Shown: piece after piece, positions 1 through 8,165 of the stretch | Position numbering within the stretch: the stretch's first letter is position 1 | Layout: each line of letters opens with the position of its first letter | NCBI RefSeq assembly: GCF_024703995.1 | Contig: NZ_JAMXQV010000022.1 | Location: 1-64,000, forward strand | DNA length: 64,000 nt | Source of the DNA: Amycolatopsis iheyensis | Lineage (GTDB): Bacteria; Actinomycetota; Actinomycetes; Mycobacteriales; Pseudonocardiaceae | Direction: 5' to 3' | Program-made: the position numbers and the translations under genes | Notes under the pieces: model-generated | Told to the model about the DNA's origin: nothing | Seen by the model: only the letters and a program-made list of their open reading frames with translations | Database searches by the model: none

Positions 1-108
1 GCGTTGATCGCCCTGGCCCGCCGCCTGGTCGACGTCATCTGGGCACTGCTGCGCGACGGCCGTGAGTTCCATCCCTCACCACCGGTCACAGCCGCAGCTG
101 GCGCTTGA
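1..108 (+). CDS. IS110-family transposase, C-terminal end (partial)
   Basis: The window opens inside an open frame that ends in TGA at 106-108. The 35 residues visible include ALIALARRLVDVIWALLRDG, which is the typical last helix of IS110-family (Transposase_20) transposases, where the family commonly reads 'ALIALARR-vdv-WallRDg'. The DEDD and transposase_20 domains would lie to the left of the window, so it cannot be judged whether the element is intact. No IS110 terminal sequence is recognised just downstream; the next gene ends only 19 bp away on the other strand. Confidence 0.7.
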   Translation, partial: ALIALARRLVDVIWALLRDGREFHPSPPVTAAAGA

Positions 109-126
109 CACGATCATTGAAACTCC

Positions 127-2037
127 TCAGTTCCGGCGTGCCGCGAGTTCGGCGAGCATGGCGTTGTAGGCGTCGCGGTCGGCTTCGCCGCTGCGGTCGG
201 CCCGGCGGGCCTTCCGTTCGTCGTCGCGCGACCACTGCACCAGCAGGGCCACGACCATGACGACCATCGGGATTTCCCCGCTGGCCCAGGCGATCCCGCC
301 GCCGAGCCGCTGGTCGGCGAGCAGGTCACCGGCCCACGGGAGCGCGAGGTAGTGGTAGTAGGTGGAGGCGATCAGCGTCTGCTTGCTCATCAGGATCACG
401 CCGAAGAACGCGTGGAACGGCATCACCGCGAACAGCATCCCCAGCCGCACCAGGTGTGGCAGCGGCCGCGGCGTCCGGTCGGCGCCGACCACGACCCAGG
501 CGAACAAATACCCCGTCGCCAGGAAGTGGAGCTTCATCAGCTGGTGCGCCCAGTGGTAGAGCATCGCCTCGCCGAACAGGTCCGAGAAGTACAACGCGTA
601 GAACGACCCGGTGAACAGGATCGCGGCCACCGCGGGGTGGGCGAAGAACCGCGTCACCGGGGCGTGCAGCAGGGACGCGATCCATTCGCGAGCGCCGGGG
701 ACGTCACCGCGAGCGGGCAGAGCCCGAAGGGCGAGCGTGACCGGGCCGCCGAGCACGAGCAGGACCGGCGCGAACATGTTGAGCGCCATGTGCGTCACCA
801 TGTGCAGGCTGAACGTCCCCGGCGCGTAGACGCCGAGCCCCGACGACGTGACCACTACGACGATCGCCCACCCCGCCAGCCAAGCCACCACGCGTCCCGG
901 CGGCCAGTGATCGCCGCGACGGCGCAGCCGCCGGAGCCCGAGCAGGTATCCGGTCACCGCGGCCAAGGCGATCGGCGCGAACAACAGGTCCGGACGCCAG
1001 CCCCCGGCCAGCCGGGCCAGGGTCAGCGGAGCGTCGAGACCGTAGCCGAGCACGGTTTCCTGCACCGTGGCCGGGTGGTTCACGAACGACGGCGGGACCA
1101 GCGCCGACAACGCCGCCGAGCCACCGGTGCCCAGCGCCAGCAGAACCAGCTCCGCCACGACGAGCAGCGCCCCGGACCGCCGTCGACGCCATGCCGCGAC
1201 GCAGCACCCGGCGGCCAGCAGCACCGCCGTCTCGATCGCGAGAACCAAGCCGTAACGGCTGATCAGTCCGTCCGGCCGGGCGAGCACGAATCCGGCCACC
1301 GCGCCCGACAACGCGGTCACCACGAAGCAGACCAGCGACAGCCGGTGGTACCGGCGGAGCACGAGAGCGTCGGGTCCGCGACGCAGCCGGGCCAGCAACG
1401 CGACCAGCGCACCGAGCCACGCGCTCGCCGCGGGGACGTGCCAGAACATGACATTGGTCGCCACGTCGTGGCCGGCACCCACCGAGACGTGCCCGACCGA
1501 CACCAGCGGCAGCAAGCCGACGCCCGCGGCGACCGCCGCCGCGACGGCCGTCCGCCAGGCCATCGCCGGCCACGCCAGCGCGGTGGTCACGGCCGCCGCG
1601 ACCGCGACGCACAACCACGCCTTGGGCTCTTCGGTGGCGCTCAACGTCGGCAGGAACACCTCCGGCCGCAGCACGCGCGCGACCGGCAGGCCCGCGGCGA
1701 CCGCCGCCGAGAACGGCACGGCGACGACCGCCGCGGCCAGCCAGCAGGCCGCGCACCCCGCGGCGAACCGGCTCGCCGCATACGCGTCGGCCGACAACGC
1801 ACCGCCCCGGCGACCGGGCGCCACGAACGCGGCGAACACCAGCCCGCCGAAGCACCCCGCCGCCGCGGCGTCGGCCGCGAACCGCACCACCGCGAAGCCG
1901 TAGGTGGTCAGCGGCCCCGGATCGGCGTTGCCCAACGGCGCGTACACATCACCCGCGGTGGCGACGACGAGCAGCACCAGGGCGAGCCCGGCCACCACCG
2001 CCGTCACGACCACGGCGCGGAACCGGGACGTCTTCAC
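127..2037 (-). CDS. CopD/CtaG fusion: copper transport and cytochrome oxidase assembly membrane protein
   Basis: A polytopic membrane protein of 636 residues. The N-terminal half (about 1-330) has the helix pattern of CopD copper-resistance proteins. The C-terminal half (about 340-610) is a caa3-type CtaG domain, with conserved stretches such as FSLHMVTHMALNMFAPVLLV and YHWAHQLMKLHFLATGY, rich in His and Met suited to binding copper in the membrane. Fused CopD-CtaG proteins are typical of actinobacteria and are thought to move copper inward for delivery to cytochrome c oxidase. It is followed upstream by two other membrane proteins on the same strand (DUF5134 and PepSY), with a 70-bp gap, suggesting a copper-related group. 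The first codon is ATG at 2037 and a short charged segment (MKTSRFR) precedes the first helix. The role in copper import rather than resistance is family knowledge, not shown here. Confidence 0.85.
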   Translation of the reverse strand: MKTSRFRAVVVTAVVAGLALVLLVVATAGDVYAPLGNADPGPLTTYGFAVVRFAADAAAAGCFGGLVFAAFVAPGRRGGALSADAYAASRFAAGCAACWLAAAVVAVPFSAAVAAGLPVARVLRPEVFLPTLSATEEPKAWLCVAVAAAVTTALAWPAMAWRTAVAAAVAAGVGLLPLVSVGHVSVGAGHDVATNVMFWHVPAASAWLGALVALLARLRRGPDALVLRRYHRLSLVCFVVTALSGAVAGFVLARPDGLISRYGLVLAIETAVLLAAGCCVAAWRRRRSGALLVVAELVLLALGTGGSAALSALVPPSFVNHPATVQETVLGYGLDAPLTLARLAGGWRPDLLFAPIALAAVTGYLLGLRRLRRRGDHWPPGRVVAWLAGWAIVVVVTSSGLGVYAPGTFSLHMVTHMALNMFAPVLLVLGGPVTLALRALPARGDVPGAREWIASLLHAPVTRFFAHPAVAAILFTGSFYALYFSDLFGEAMLYHWAHQLMKLHFLATGYLFAWVVVGADRTPRPLPHLVRLGMLFAVMPFHAFFGVILMSKQTLIASTYYHYLALPWAGDLLADQRLGGGIAWASGEIPMVVMVVALLVQWSRDDERKARRADRSGEADRDAYNAMLAELAARRN

Positions 2038-2107
2038 CCCTCAGCCGTCGGATGGACCCCGGTCCCGGTTCCCGCCTGTGAGCCACCACACAGTCCACAG
2101 AGGACGG

Positions 2108-2722
2108 TCAGGCCATGGTGAGCAACATCAGGCCCATGCCCAGGGCCATGACGCCGTTCGCGCCGCCACTCAGGGACCGCAACGGGGGCCGCGACGCGCG
2201 GGCGTCGTCGATCGCCCGGCTCAGGAACACCAGTCCCGCCACGACGAAGACGGCCACGAGCACCAGCGCGACGGTCGTGACGTCCGCGGGGGTCGATCCG
2301 GCGGCGCCGGACACGGGCATCGCCATCCCCTCGTGCCCGGCCATCTCCATCGTGCCCCCCGGACCCGCCATCCCGCTCATGGCGCGCGGCATCACGAACA
2401 CCATCCACGCCATGGCCGCCATCATGACGACGTGGTAGACGGCCACCCGGCGGCCGCCGTGGTCCGCGTGCGCGGCGCCGGTGCCCGCGACGACCGCGAA
2501 CCAGACCGCGGCCAGGACGAAGAACACCGTCTGCGGCCAGCGGGCGATGCTCATCGTCGCGGGCCACGCCATCGCCACCATCGCGACGCACATCACGACG
2601 TGCAGCACGTCGCCGGCCCGCTCCGCGGCCGTCCCCTGCCGGAGGCAGCGGTAGGCGCAGAAGGCTCCGGTCAGGGCGAACATCGCGGTCAGGATCCACC
2701 GCAGCCCCTCGGCCGTGATCAT
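2108..2722 (-). CDS. DUF5134 family Met-rich membrane protein
   Basis: A 204-residue protein with five or six predicted helices, matching the actinobacterial DUF5134 family. Its middle contains a Met/His-rich stretch (AMSGMAGPGGTMEMAGHEG), and helices with runs such as HVVMMAAMAWMVFVMPRAM. Such Met clusters are common in copper-handling proteins. The ATG at 2720-2722 overlaps the stop of the PepSY gene upstream (TCAT on the plus strand), so the two are probably translationally coupled. The copper role is inference from composition and from its place between CopD-CtaG and PepSY proteins; the family has no established function known to me. Confidence 0.8.
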   Translation of the reverse strand: MITAEGLRWILTAMFALTGAFCAYRCLRQGTAAERAGDVLHVVMCVAMVAMAWPATMSIARWPQTVFFVLAAVWFAVVAGTGAAHADHGGRRVAVYHVVMMAAMAWMVFVMPRAMSGMAGPGGTMEMAGHEGMAMPVSGAAGSTPADVTTVALVLVAVFVVAGLVFLSRAIDDARASRPPLRSLSGGANGVMALGMGLMLLTMA

Positions 2723-4068
2723 GCGTCCACCTTCCGCCGGCGCGCCTCGAACAGGCCGTCCACGATGAGGAAACCCAGTAGTGACAACCCGAACAGCGGC
2801 AGGTAGTAGCCGACGACGGCGACCACGACCAGCACGGGCGCCAGCACCCGTCCCGGGATCCGCCGCCAGGTGCCGCGCAACGGTGGCCGCCCGGCCCGGG
2901 CTTCGCCGCGCGTGGGCCGGCGCAGCCACCACATCCGGTAGCCCCAGACGATCACGCAGATCAGCGCGACCGCCAGCAGCGTCAGCGCGATCTGGTTCCA
3001 GATCCCGAACAGGAAGCCCATGTGCGCGTCGATCCCCCACGTGCTGAGCTTGGCCGCGAGGTTGTAGTCGGCGAACCGGAGCGTGTCGGTGATGGTTCCG
3101 GTCGCCGGGTCGACGGCCATCGAATCGGCCTGCACCGGCCAGCTGCGCCCCATCTGCGCGACCACGTAGCCCTTGCCGGGCCCGGCCGGCGGGCGGACTT
3201 CGACCGGATCGGTGAGCCCGGCCCGCAGCGTCGCTTCGCGGGCGCCGTCGAAGCCGATGTCCCGCGCGCCGGTCGTCATCGGGACCTTCGCCGAGACCGA
3301 GGGGCTGGTCCAGTCCAGCTGCGTTCGCAGCTCGCTGATGTTGGCTCCGGTGTGGTTCGACCACGTCAGGCCGGTGGCGGACAGGAACAGCAGCCCGATG
3401 GCCAGGACCAGGCCGGTGCGGCCGTGCCAGGTCAGCAGTTTCGCGCGGGGGCTGGGCGCGGCGGCGCGCTTGCGGCGGCGGCGCCCGAACCAGAGGGCGA
3501 GCCCGGCGAGCACGACGATCCCCAGCCAGCTGGCCGCGAGTTCGCTGTACAGCCGCCCGAAGTCCCCGAGGTGCATGCTGCGGTGCAGGACGTCGATCCA
3601 GCCCCGGACCGGCATCGCCTGCCCCGAACCGTAAGTCTCCAGCTGCCCGCGGACAGCTCCGGTGTGCGGGTCGACGAACACCGTCCAGTGAAAGCTGGGC
3701 TCCAGGCCGGGGCGGTTGAAGATGACCTGCGTCGTGTCGGTCGGCGTCGGCCCGGGGCGCACTCCGGTCAGGGTGCCGTCCGGCACGAGCGCCTTCGCCG
3801 TCGCGGCTTGCTGGTCCAGGGGAACGGTTCCGGCCGCGGCCGCGACGTGGAGTTCGTGGTCGTAGACGCTTTGCTCCAGCTGGGGCGCCCAGACGTAGGC
3901 GAGCCCGGTGACGGCGGCCACGAGCAGGAACGGGCCGATGAAGACGCCGGCGTAGAAGTGCAGGCGCAGCACCAGCGGGCGGATTGCCGACCACCCGAAG
4001 CGTTGGTCCGCGGGGGCTTCGCCGGCGGGATCGGCCGCCGCCGGTTCTTCGCGCTGGTCGATGGACAT
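2719..4068 (-). CDS. PepSY-associated TM domain protein
   Basis: A 449-residue PepSY_TM family membrane protein. After a charged, Asp/Glu-rich N-terminus comes a first helix (LRLHFYAGVFIGPFLLVAAVTGLAYVW), a large extracytoplasmic region carrying PepSY motifs (DPHTGAVRGQLETYG and DPATGTITDTLRF), then three helices toward the C-terminus. This layout is shared with membrane ferric or cupric reductase-like proteins of the PiuB/SypC type, which often sit with metal-uptake genes. The start was set at the ATG at 4068 because AGGAG lies five or six bases before it; an in-frame ATG 11 codons upstream lacks a ribosome site. It heads the PepSY-DUF5134-CopD/CtaG group. Substrate not determined. Confidence 0.82.
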   Translation of the reverse strand: MSIDQREEPAAADPAGEAPADQRFGWSAIRPLVLRLHFYAGVFIGPFLLVAAVTGLAYVWAPQLEQSVYDHELHVAAAAGTVPLDQQAATAKALVPDGTLTGVRPGPTPTDTTQVIFNRPGLEPSFHWTVFVDPHTGAVRGQLETYGSGQAMPVRGWIDVLHRSMHLGDFGRLYSELAASWLGIVVLAGLALWFGRRRRKRAAAPSPRAKLLTWHGRTGLVLAIGLLFLSATGLTWSNHTGANISELRTQLDWTSPSVSAKVPMTTGARDIGFDGAREATLRAGLTDPVEVRPPAGPGKGYVVAQMGRSWPVQADSMAVDPATGTITDTLRFADYNLAAKLSTWGIDAHMGFLFGIWNQIALTLLAVALICVIVWGYRMWWLRRPTRGEARAGRPPLRGTWRRIPGRVLAPVLVVVAVVGYYLPLFGLSLLGFLIVDGLFEARRRKVDA

Positions 4069-4296
4069 CAGGCTCCTCTCAGCCGCCCTCCTCCAGCACA
4101 AGTCGGTCCGGGAGCGCCGTTGGTTCCCGGCATTCCGGTGATCGGAACCACTTTGTCCGTTGTGGATTCAGGGGAACTCCGTCCCGCGGGCAGCCGACCA
4201 CTGGAGCGCGGGGATCACCCGGTCCTCGCACCAGGGCCGGCGGCGCCGCTGAGAGTTTTCCACTCCTGAGGCTCCCGGGAGCCGCCGCCGGCCCGC

Positions 4297-4521
4297 TCAG
4301 CCCACCGGGGCGAGGACCGCGTCCAGGACTCCCGACTTCACGTCGGCGACGAGCACCGCGAGCTGTTCGCGGCTCATCTCGATCCGCTGGCCGAAGTCGT
4401 CGGTGATCACCACTTCACGCTCCGGCGGCGCCCCGTCGGCCAGGAACAACTCCGGGCACCCGCAGTTGCACTGGCCGCAGAAGGTCGCGATGTGCCGCAT
4501 CCCGGAACCGTGTTCGGACAT
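4297..4521 (-). CDS. Small Cys-cluster protein (CxxCxCxC), function unknown
   Basis: A 74-residue protein with a dense cysteine cluster, CGQCNCGCPEL, near its N-terminus (Cys15, 18, 20 and 22), followed by an acidic C-terminal part without further cysteines. GAGGAG sits nine bases before the ATG at 4521. The cluster could bind a metal ion; its place between the copper-related membrane genes and the anti-sigma/sigma pair suggests copper or zinc, but that is inference. I do not recognise a named family. It is not a typical metallothionein, which would have more cysteines, and there is no leader/core boundary that would suggest a modified peptide. Confidence 0.65.
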   Translation of the reverse strand: MSEHGSGMRHIATFCGQCNCGCPELFLADGAPPEREVVITDDFGQRIEMSREQLAVLVADVKSGVLDAVLAPVG

Positions 4522-4595
4522 GACCACCCACTCCTCGTCGTCGGGTCCCCTCTTCCGGTAGTCGGCTGCCGGGCCCGGTTGGTTCCCGACGGGTC

Positions 4596-5318
4596 TCAGG
4601 CCGCCCGCCGGCCGGTGGGCAGCTGGGGGAACCGGCGCCGCTGCGGCCGCTCCGGCACACCACCCACCACGTCGCCGGATTCGCCGGTCCCGCTCGCGCC
4701 CGGTGCGGGTACGCGGTCGGCCGACGGCGGGGCCGGCTGTCGCGCGTGCTGCTGTCGCACCGCGAAGAGCAGTGCCACGCCGGCGACGACCAGTGCGTGG
4801 GAGGCCACCCGGTCGATCGCGACCTGCCCGGTCGAGAGGTCGACGCCCGAGACGACGCCGAGCACCACCACGAACCCGCCGAGGGCGGGCAGGAGGCCGG
4901 CGGCGGCGGACGGGCGCAGCGCGGCCCAGAGCAGCCCGATCCCGACCGCGACGTTCCAGGCCGCGCTCTCGTTGCCGAGGTGCACCAGCCCGCCGTGGGC
5001 GGCGTGGCCGACGTCGGCGCCCAGCAGCTCGGCCAGCCCGAGGCCGCTCTGCACCAGCGCGACCAGCCCGAGTGCCACCCGCAGCCGCCACGGCTCCGGC
5101 CGCGGCGCGGGCACCTCGGCGAGGATCCGCGCGGTGAGGTCCGGCACCCGTGGTGCTTCCCGGACCAGGGTCGCCCGGCGAAGCGCGGTCGCTCGCTCTT
5201 GCCAATCCCGGCATGCCGGGCAGCCCGCCAGGTGGCGGTCGAGGACGTCGTCGGCCACCGCGGGCTGCTCCCCGTCGATCCGGGCCGAGAGCGATTCACG
5301 CAAGTCAGAGCAGTTCAC
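4596..5318 (-). CDS. Membrane anti-sigma factor with zinc-finger (zf-HC2) domain
   Basis: A 240-residue protein. The N-terminal 40 residues form a zinc-binding anti-sigma domain with His29-x3-Cys33-x2-Cys36 (HLAGCPAC) and an additional Cys3. Behind it are about five hydrophobic segments (roughly 75-200) and a Pro/Arg-rich cytoplasmic tail. Such proteins hold an ECF sigma factor inactive at the membrane. The sigma factor gene lies immediately beside it but is transcribed divergently, with 62 bp between the starts, which is less usual than the common sigma-then-anti-sigma operon. The pairing is inferred from adjacency and domain type. Confidence 0.82.
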   Translation of the reverse strand: MNCSDLRESLSARIDGEQPAVADDVLDRHLAGCPACRDWQERATALRRATLVREAPRVPDLTARILAEVPAPRPEPWRLRVALGLVALVQSGLGLAELLGADVGHAAHGGLVHLGNESAAWNVAVGIGLLWAALRPSAAAGLLPALGGFVVVLGVVSGVDLSTGQVAIDRVASHALVVAGVALLFAVRQQHARQPAPPSADRVPAPGASGTGESGDVVGGVPERPQRRRFPQLPTGRRAA

Positions 5319-5380
5319 ACTCCAATGGTCGGCCCTGGGGCCGCCGGAGTTCCCACCGGTGTCGGCTACGGTGTCGGTTT

Positions 5381-5947
5381 GTGACTACCGGCAGGGACCG
5401 CGACGACGAGCGGATCACCGCCCTCGCACTCGAGGCCGCCCACGGCGACCAGCGCGCCTTCGAGGCGTGGGTGCGCGGGACCCAGGCCGACGTCTGGCGC
5501 TTCGTCGCCCACCTGGCCGGCTCCGGGGTGGCCGACGACCTCACTCAGGAGACATACGCCCGGGCCGTGACGGCGTTGGCGCGGTTCGCGGGACGTTCGT
5601 CGGCCCGGACGTGGCTGCTGTCCATCGCGCGCCGCGTGGTCGTCGACCACTTCCGCGCGCGGTCCGCGCGACCCCGGACCCACGGGCAGGACTGGGAAGC
5701 CGCCGCCGAGGCGGAGTCGGCCCGGCGGGTGAGCGCGGGGTTCGAAGACCTCGTCGAGGCGGGCCTGCTCCTCGAGGGGCTCGATCCGGAACGCCGCGAA
5801 GCAATCGTCCTGACGCAGCTGCTGGGCTACTCCTACGCCGAAGCCGCCGAAGTCTGCGACTGCCCGATCGGCACCGTCCGGTCCCGCGTCGCTCGAGCCC
5901 GCGAAGAACTCCTCACCGCGAGGGACGAGCGCGACGCCCTCGGTTGA
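5381..5947 (+). CDS. ECF RNA polymerase sigma factor (SigC-like)
   Basis: A 188-residue ECF sigma factor. Region 2 includes DDLTQETYARAVTALARFAGRSSARTWLLSIARRVVVDHFRAR, and region 4 includes REAIVLTQLLGYSYAEAAEVCDCPIGTVRSRVARAREEL. The start is the GTG at 5381; upstream codons in the frame overlap the divergent anti-sigma gene and do not resemble a sigma factor. The sequence resembles the SigC group of actinobacteria, known in mycobacteria to be linked to copper supply; that fits the copper-type genes just to its left, but the link is inference. It probably controls its own and the divergent anti-sigma promoter. Confidence 0.87.
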   Translation: MTTGRDRDDERITALALEAAHGDQRAFEAWVRGTQADVWRFVAHLAGSGVADDLTQETYARAVTALARFAGRSSARTWLLSIARRVVVDHFRARSARPRTHGQDWEAAAEAESARRVSAGFEDLVEAGLLLEGLDPERREAIVLTQLLGYSYAEAAEVCDCPIGTVRSRVARAREELLTARDERDALG

Positions 5948-6084
5948 GCACGCGGCGGTACCCGAGCTGCCCGAGGTCGCCGTGGTGGTCGGCTTCGCTG
6001 CTCGTACCCCCGGGGTCGAGGTGACGGCGGTGTTGCCGCCGGTCAAGCCCGAGTCGCTCGAGTTGCCGGTCACCGCGATCTTCC

Positions 6085-6310
6085 CGGCAACTACTTCGAG
6101 CCCACCGTGCTGGCCGGCATCCCCGACGGCTCCCCCGGCCACCGCGAGGAGTTCTTCGGGCCGGTCGCCCTGTTCTGGACGGCCCACGACGAAACCGAGC
6201 AACAGCGGTTCGTCACCGAAGTGGAGACCGGGATGATGTACATCCACAAGTTCACGGAATCGACCCCGGAAGTCTCCTTCGGCGGCGTCAAGACCGTGTG
6301 GATCGCCTGA
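6085..6310 (+). pseudogene. Aldehyde dehydrogenase remnant
   Basis: An uninterrupted frame from about 6085 reads NYFEPTVLAGIPDGSP and then REEFFGPVALFW, which are the hallmarks of the C-terminal third of NAD(P)-dependent aldehyde dehydrogenases, and ends with SFGGVKTVWIA where the family has PFGGVKxSG. The catalytic Cys and NAD-binding portions are absent. The stretch before it (5948-6084) is Val/Pro-rich and may be an out-of-frame continuation, and about 170 bp after it (6311-6482) hold no recognisable gene and presumably the promoter of the hemerythrin/encapsulin pair. It is read as a decayed fragment. Confidence 0.7.
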
Positions 6311-6482
6311 GCCGGCTACTCGAGCCGGTGCTCATCCAGACCCACCATAGCGGCGCACCGTCTCGACCGGTGCAGGCAACGGTCACACTTTCGCGGTCGA
6401 TCCACGCCCGGCACCTGGGGCCGGGCCGGACCGACCGGCAGTTCGGGTTTGCGCCACCCCACAGCCGGGGTAGGAATGCCAG

Positions 6483-7034
6483 ATGGCCGACATCACCAGC
6501 CTCATCCTCGACGACCACGACTGGTTCCGGCGCCAGTTCGCCCGGCTCGACGACCTCACCGACACCGCCGACCTGGCCGCGGTCTGGCAGCCCCTGGCCG
6601 ACCTTCTCGACGTGCACGCCCGCGCCGAAGAGGAGATCTTCTACCCCCACCTGCTGCGCCGCGGCGAAGACGCCGAGGAGGAAACCCTCGACGCCATCGG
6701 CGACCACAACGACATCCGCGACGGCGTGCACGAAGCCGCCCTGCACCCCGTCGGGAGCACCGCGTGGCACGAAGCGGTGAACAAGGCGCGGTTCGCCAAC
6801 AGCGAGCACATGGCCGAGGAAGAGGACGAAGGCCTCGCCGACTTCCGGCGCCATGCCGACCCCGGCCTGCGGGAAGAGCTCGGCCGCCGGTTCCTCGAGT
6901 TCAAGCGACAGCACGAGGGCGCTCGCGACCTCGACGTCAGCGACCTCGACCCCCGGCAGTACGTCGAGCAGGAACTCGGCGACCGTCCCGCCGACGCTTC
7001 CCTCGGCATCGGCAGCCTCAAGGAACAGGACTGA
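6483..7034 (+). CDS. Hemerythrin (HHE) cargo protein with encapsulin-loading tag
   Basis: A 183-residue hemerythrin-domain protein. Iron ligands of the HHE fold are visible: LDDHDWFRRQF, HARAEEEIFYPHLL, GDHNDIRD and NSEHMAEEEDEG, giving a four-helix di-iron bundle that can bind oxygen or handle oxidants. The C-terminus reads DASLGIGSLKEQD; the LGIGSLK core is the well-known loading peptide that docks cargo inside family 1 encapsulins. The stop is one base before the ATG of the encapsulin gene, so shell and cargo are co-expressed. Hemerythrin-loaded encapsulins are known in actinobacteria and have been linked to protection against oxidative or nitrosative stress. Confidence 0.93.
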   Translation: MADITSLILDDHDWFRRQFARLDDLTDTADLAAVWQPLADLLDVHARAEEEIFYPHLLRRGEDAEEETLDAIGDHNDIRDGVHEAALHPVGSTAWHEAVNKARFANSEHMAEEEDEGLADFRRHADPGLREELGRRFLEFKRQHEGARDLDVSDLDPRQYVEQELGDRPADASLGIGSLKEQD

Positions 7035-7035
7035 C

Positions 7036-7854
7036 ATGAACCACCTGATGCGTGACCTGGCCCCGATCACCGACGCGGGCTGGAAGGAGGTCGACGCCGA
7101 GGCCAGGGAGCGGCTGCAGACCCACCTCGCGGCCCGCCGCCTCGTCGACGTGGCCGGCCCGCACGGCTGGCGCCACTCCGCCACCGACCTGGGCCGCACC
7201 ACCACTCTCGCCGCCGCTTCGCTGGCCGACGTCGGTGAGGGCGCGGTGGTCCGGCAACGGCGGGTGCTGCCGCTGACCGAGGTGCGCGTGCCGTTCACGG
7301 TGTCGCGCGCGGAGCTGGACGACGCCGAGCGCGGCGCCGACGACCTGGAGTTCGACGACCTCGACCGCGCCGCGAAGCAGATCGCGATGATCGAAAACCG
7401 CGCCGTCTTCCACGGCTGGGCCGCGGCCGGCATCAGCGGGATCACCGAAACCTGTCCGTACGACCGGCCGGCGCTCGGCGACGACCCCGACGCCTACCCC
7501 GGCGTCGTCGCCCGTGCGGTGGACACGCTGCGCCAGGCCGGCATCAAAGGCCCCTACGGGCTGGCGATCGCCCCGGAGGGCTACACCCGCATCGTGGAGA
7601 GCACCGAACACGGCGGCCACCTGCTGTTCGACCACCTCCGGCGCGTGCTGGGCGGCGGGAAGGTGGTCCGCGCGCCCGGGCTGGACGGCGCGCTGATCGT
7701 CAGCCTGAACGGCGGCGACTTCTCCCTCGAACTCGGCCAGGACCTCGCGGTCGGGTACAGCCACCACGACGCCGACACCGTGACGCTCTACCTCGAGGAG
7801 AGCTTCAGCTTCCGGGTCGTCGAAGCCGACGCCGCGATCACCCTGGCCGGCTGA
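7036..7854 (+). CDS. Encapsulin nanocompartment shell protein (family 1)
   Basis: A 272-residue protein with the HK97-fold encapsulin pattern: N-terminal helix MNHLMRDLAPITDAGWKEVDAEA, then LAARRLVDVAGPHGW, the E-loop region VRVPFTVSRAELDDAERGADDLEFDDL, and the C-terminal YSHHDADTVTLYLEESFSFRV. It self-assembles into a protein shell (60 subunits in most family 1 members). Start at ATG 7036 directly after the cargo gene; upstream in-frame codons belong to the cargo gene in another frame. The cargo is the hemerythrin upstream, which carries a matching loading tag. No flavin or peroxidase (DyP) cargo is seen nearby. Confidence 0.94.
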   Translation: MNHLMRDLAPITDAGWKEVDAEARERLQTHLAARRLVDVAGPHGWRHSATDLGRTTTLAAASLADVGEGAVVRQRRVLPLTEVRVPFTVSRAELDDAERGADDLEFDDLDRAAKQIAMIENRAVFHGWAAAGISGITETCPYDRPALGDDPDAYPGVVARAVDTLRQAGIKGPYGLAIAPEGYTRIVESTEHGGHLLFDHLRRVLGGGKVVRAPGLDGALIVSLNGGDFSLELGQDLAVGYSHHDADTVTLYLEESFSFRVVEADAAITLAG

Positions 7855-8083
7855 CCTGCCGGTGTGGGGTCAACGCTTGGCCGGTGGTGCTGCGCACGCG
7901 GACCCGGCGCAGCAGGCGGACGGGCGCGCCGCCGATGCCGATGTTGCCGTCGGCCGGGAGCACGGTGCGCCACGTCGCCTGCAACGATCCGCCACCGGGC
8001 TCCTCCACGTCCGTGTCGCAGGCGTGGGCAACCGCCGTGGTTTCGTCCGGCCGCGGGAAAACGACGTCCAGCTCTGGCGTCAT
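7838..8083 (-). CDS. Hypothetical protein, 81 residues (tentative)
   Basis: A frame with codon use like its neighbours, starting MTPELDVVFPRPDETTAVAH and containing TWRTVLPADGNIGIGGAPVRLL. Its 3' end overlaps the end of the encapsulin gene by 17 bp on the opposite strand. GGAGG lies 12 bases before the ATG, a little far. No family is recognised. It could be the C-terminal piece of a former longer gene, since another plausible reading frame (8166-8393) lies just upstream on the same strand. Confidence 0.35.
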   Translation of the reverse strand: MTPELDVVFPRPDETTAVAHACDTDVEEPGGGSLQATWRTVLPADGNIGIGGAPVRLLRRVRVRSTTGQALTPHRQVSRPG

Positions 8084-8165
8084 ACCCGCAATTCGCCTCC
8101 GGGCGGGCCGGAAAGAAATTCGGGAGAAGCGGTCATCCGATTGCCGGCCGGAAATTCCCGTTGTC

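Noticed and set aside
352..2121. Long plus-strand open frame of 589 codons opposite the CopD-CtaG gene
   Set aside because: His/Arg/Gln-rich composition typical of antisense to a GC-rich coding frame; the minus-strand frame has clear membrane helices and family motifs.
4297..4521. Cys-rich protein considered as a lanthipeptide or methanobactin-like precursor
   Set aside because: No modifying enzyme adjacent, Cys cluster lies near the N-terminus rather than in a C-terminal core, and the tail is an ordinary acidic domain.
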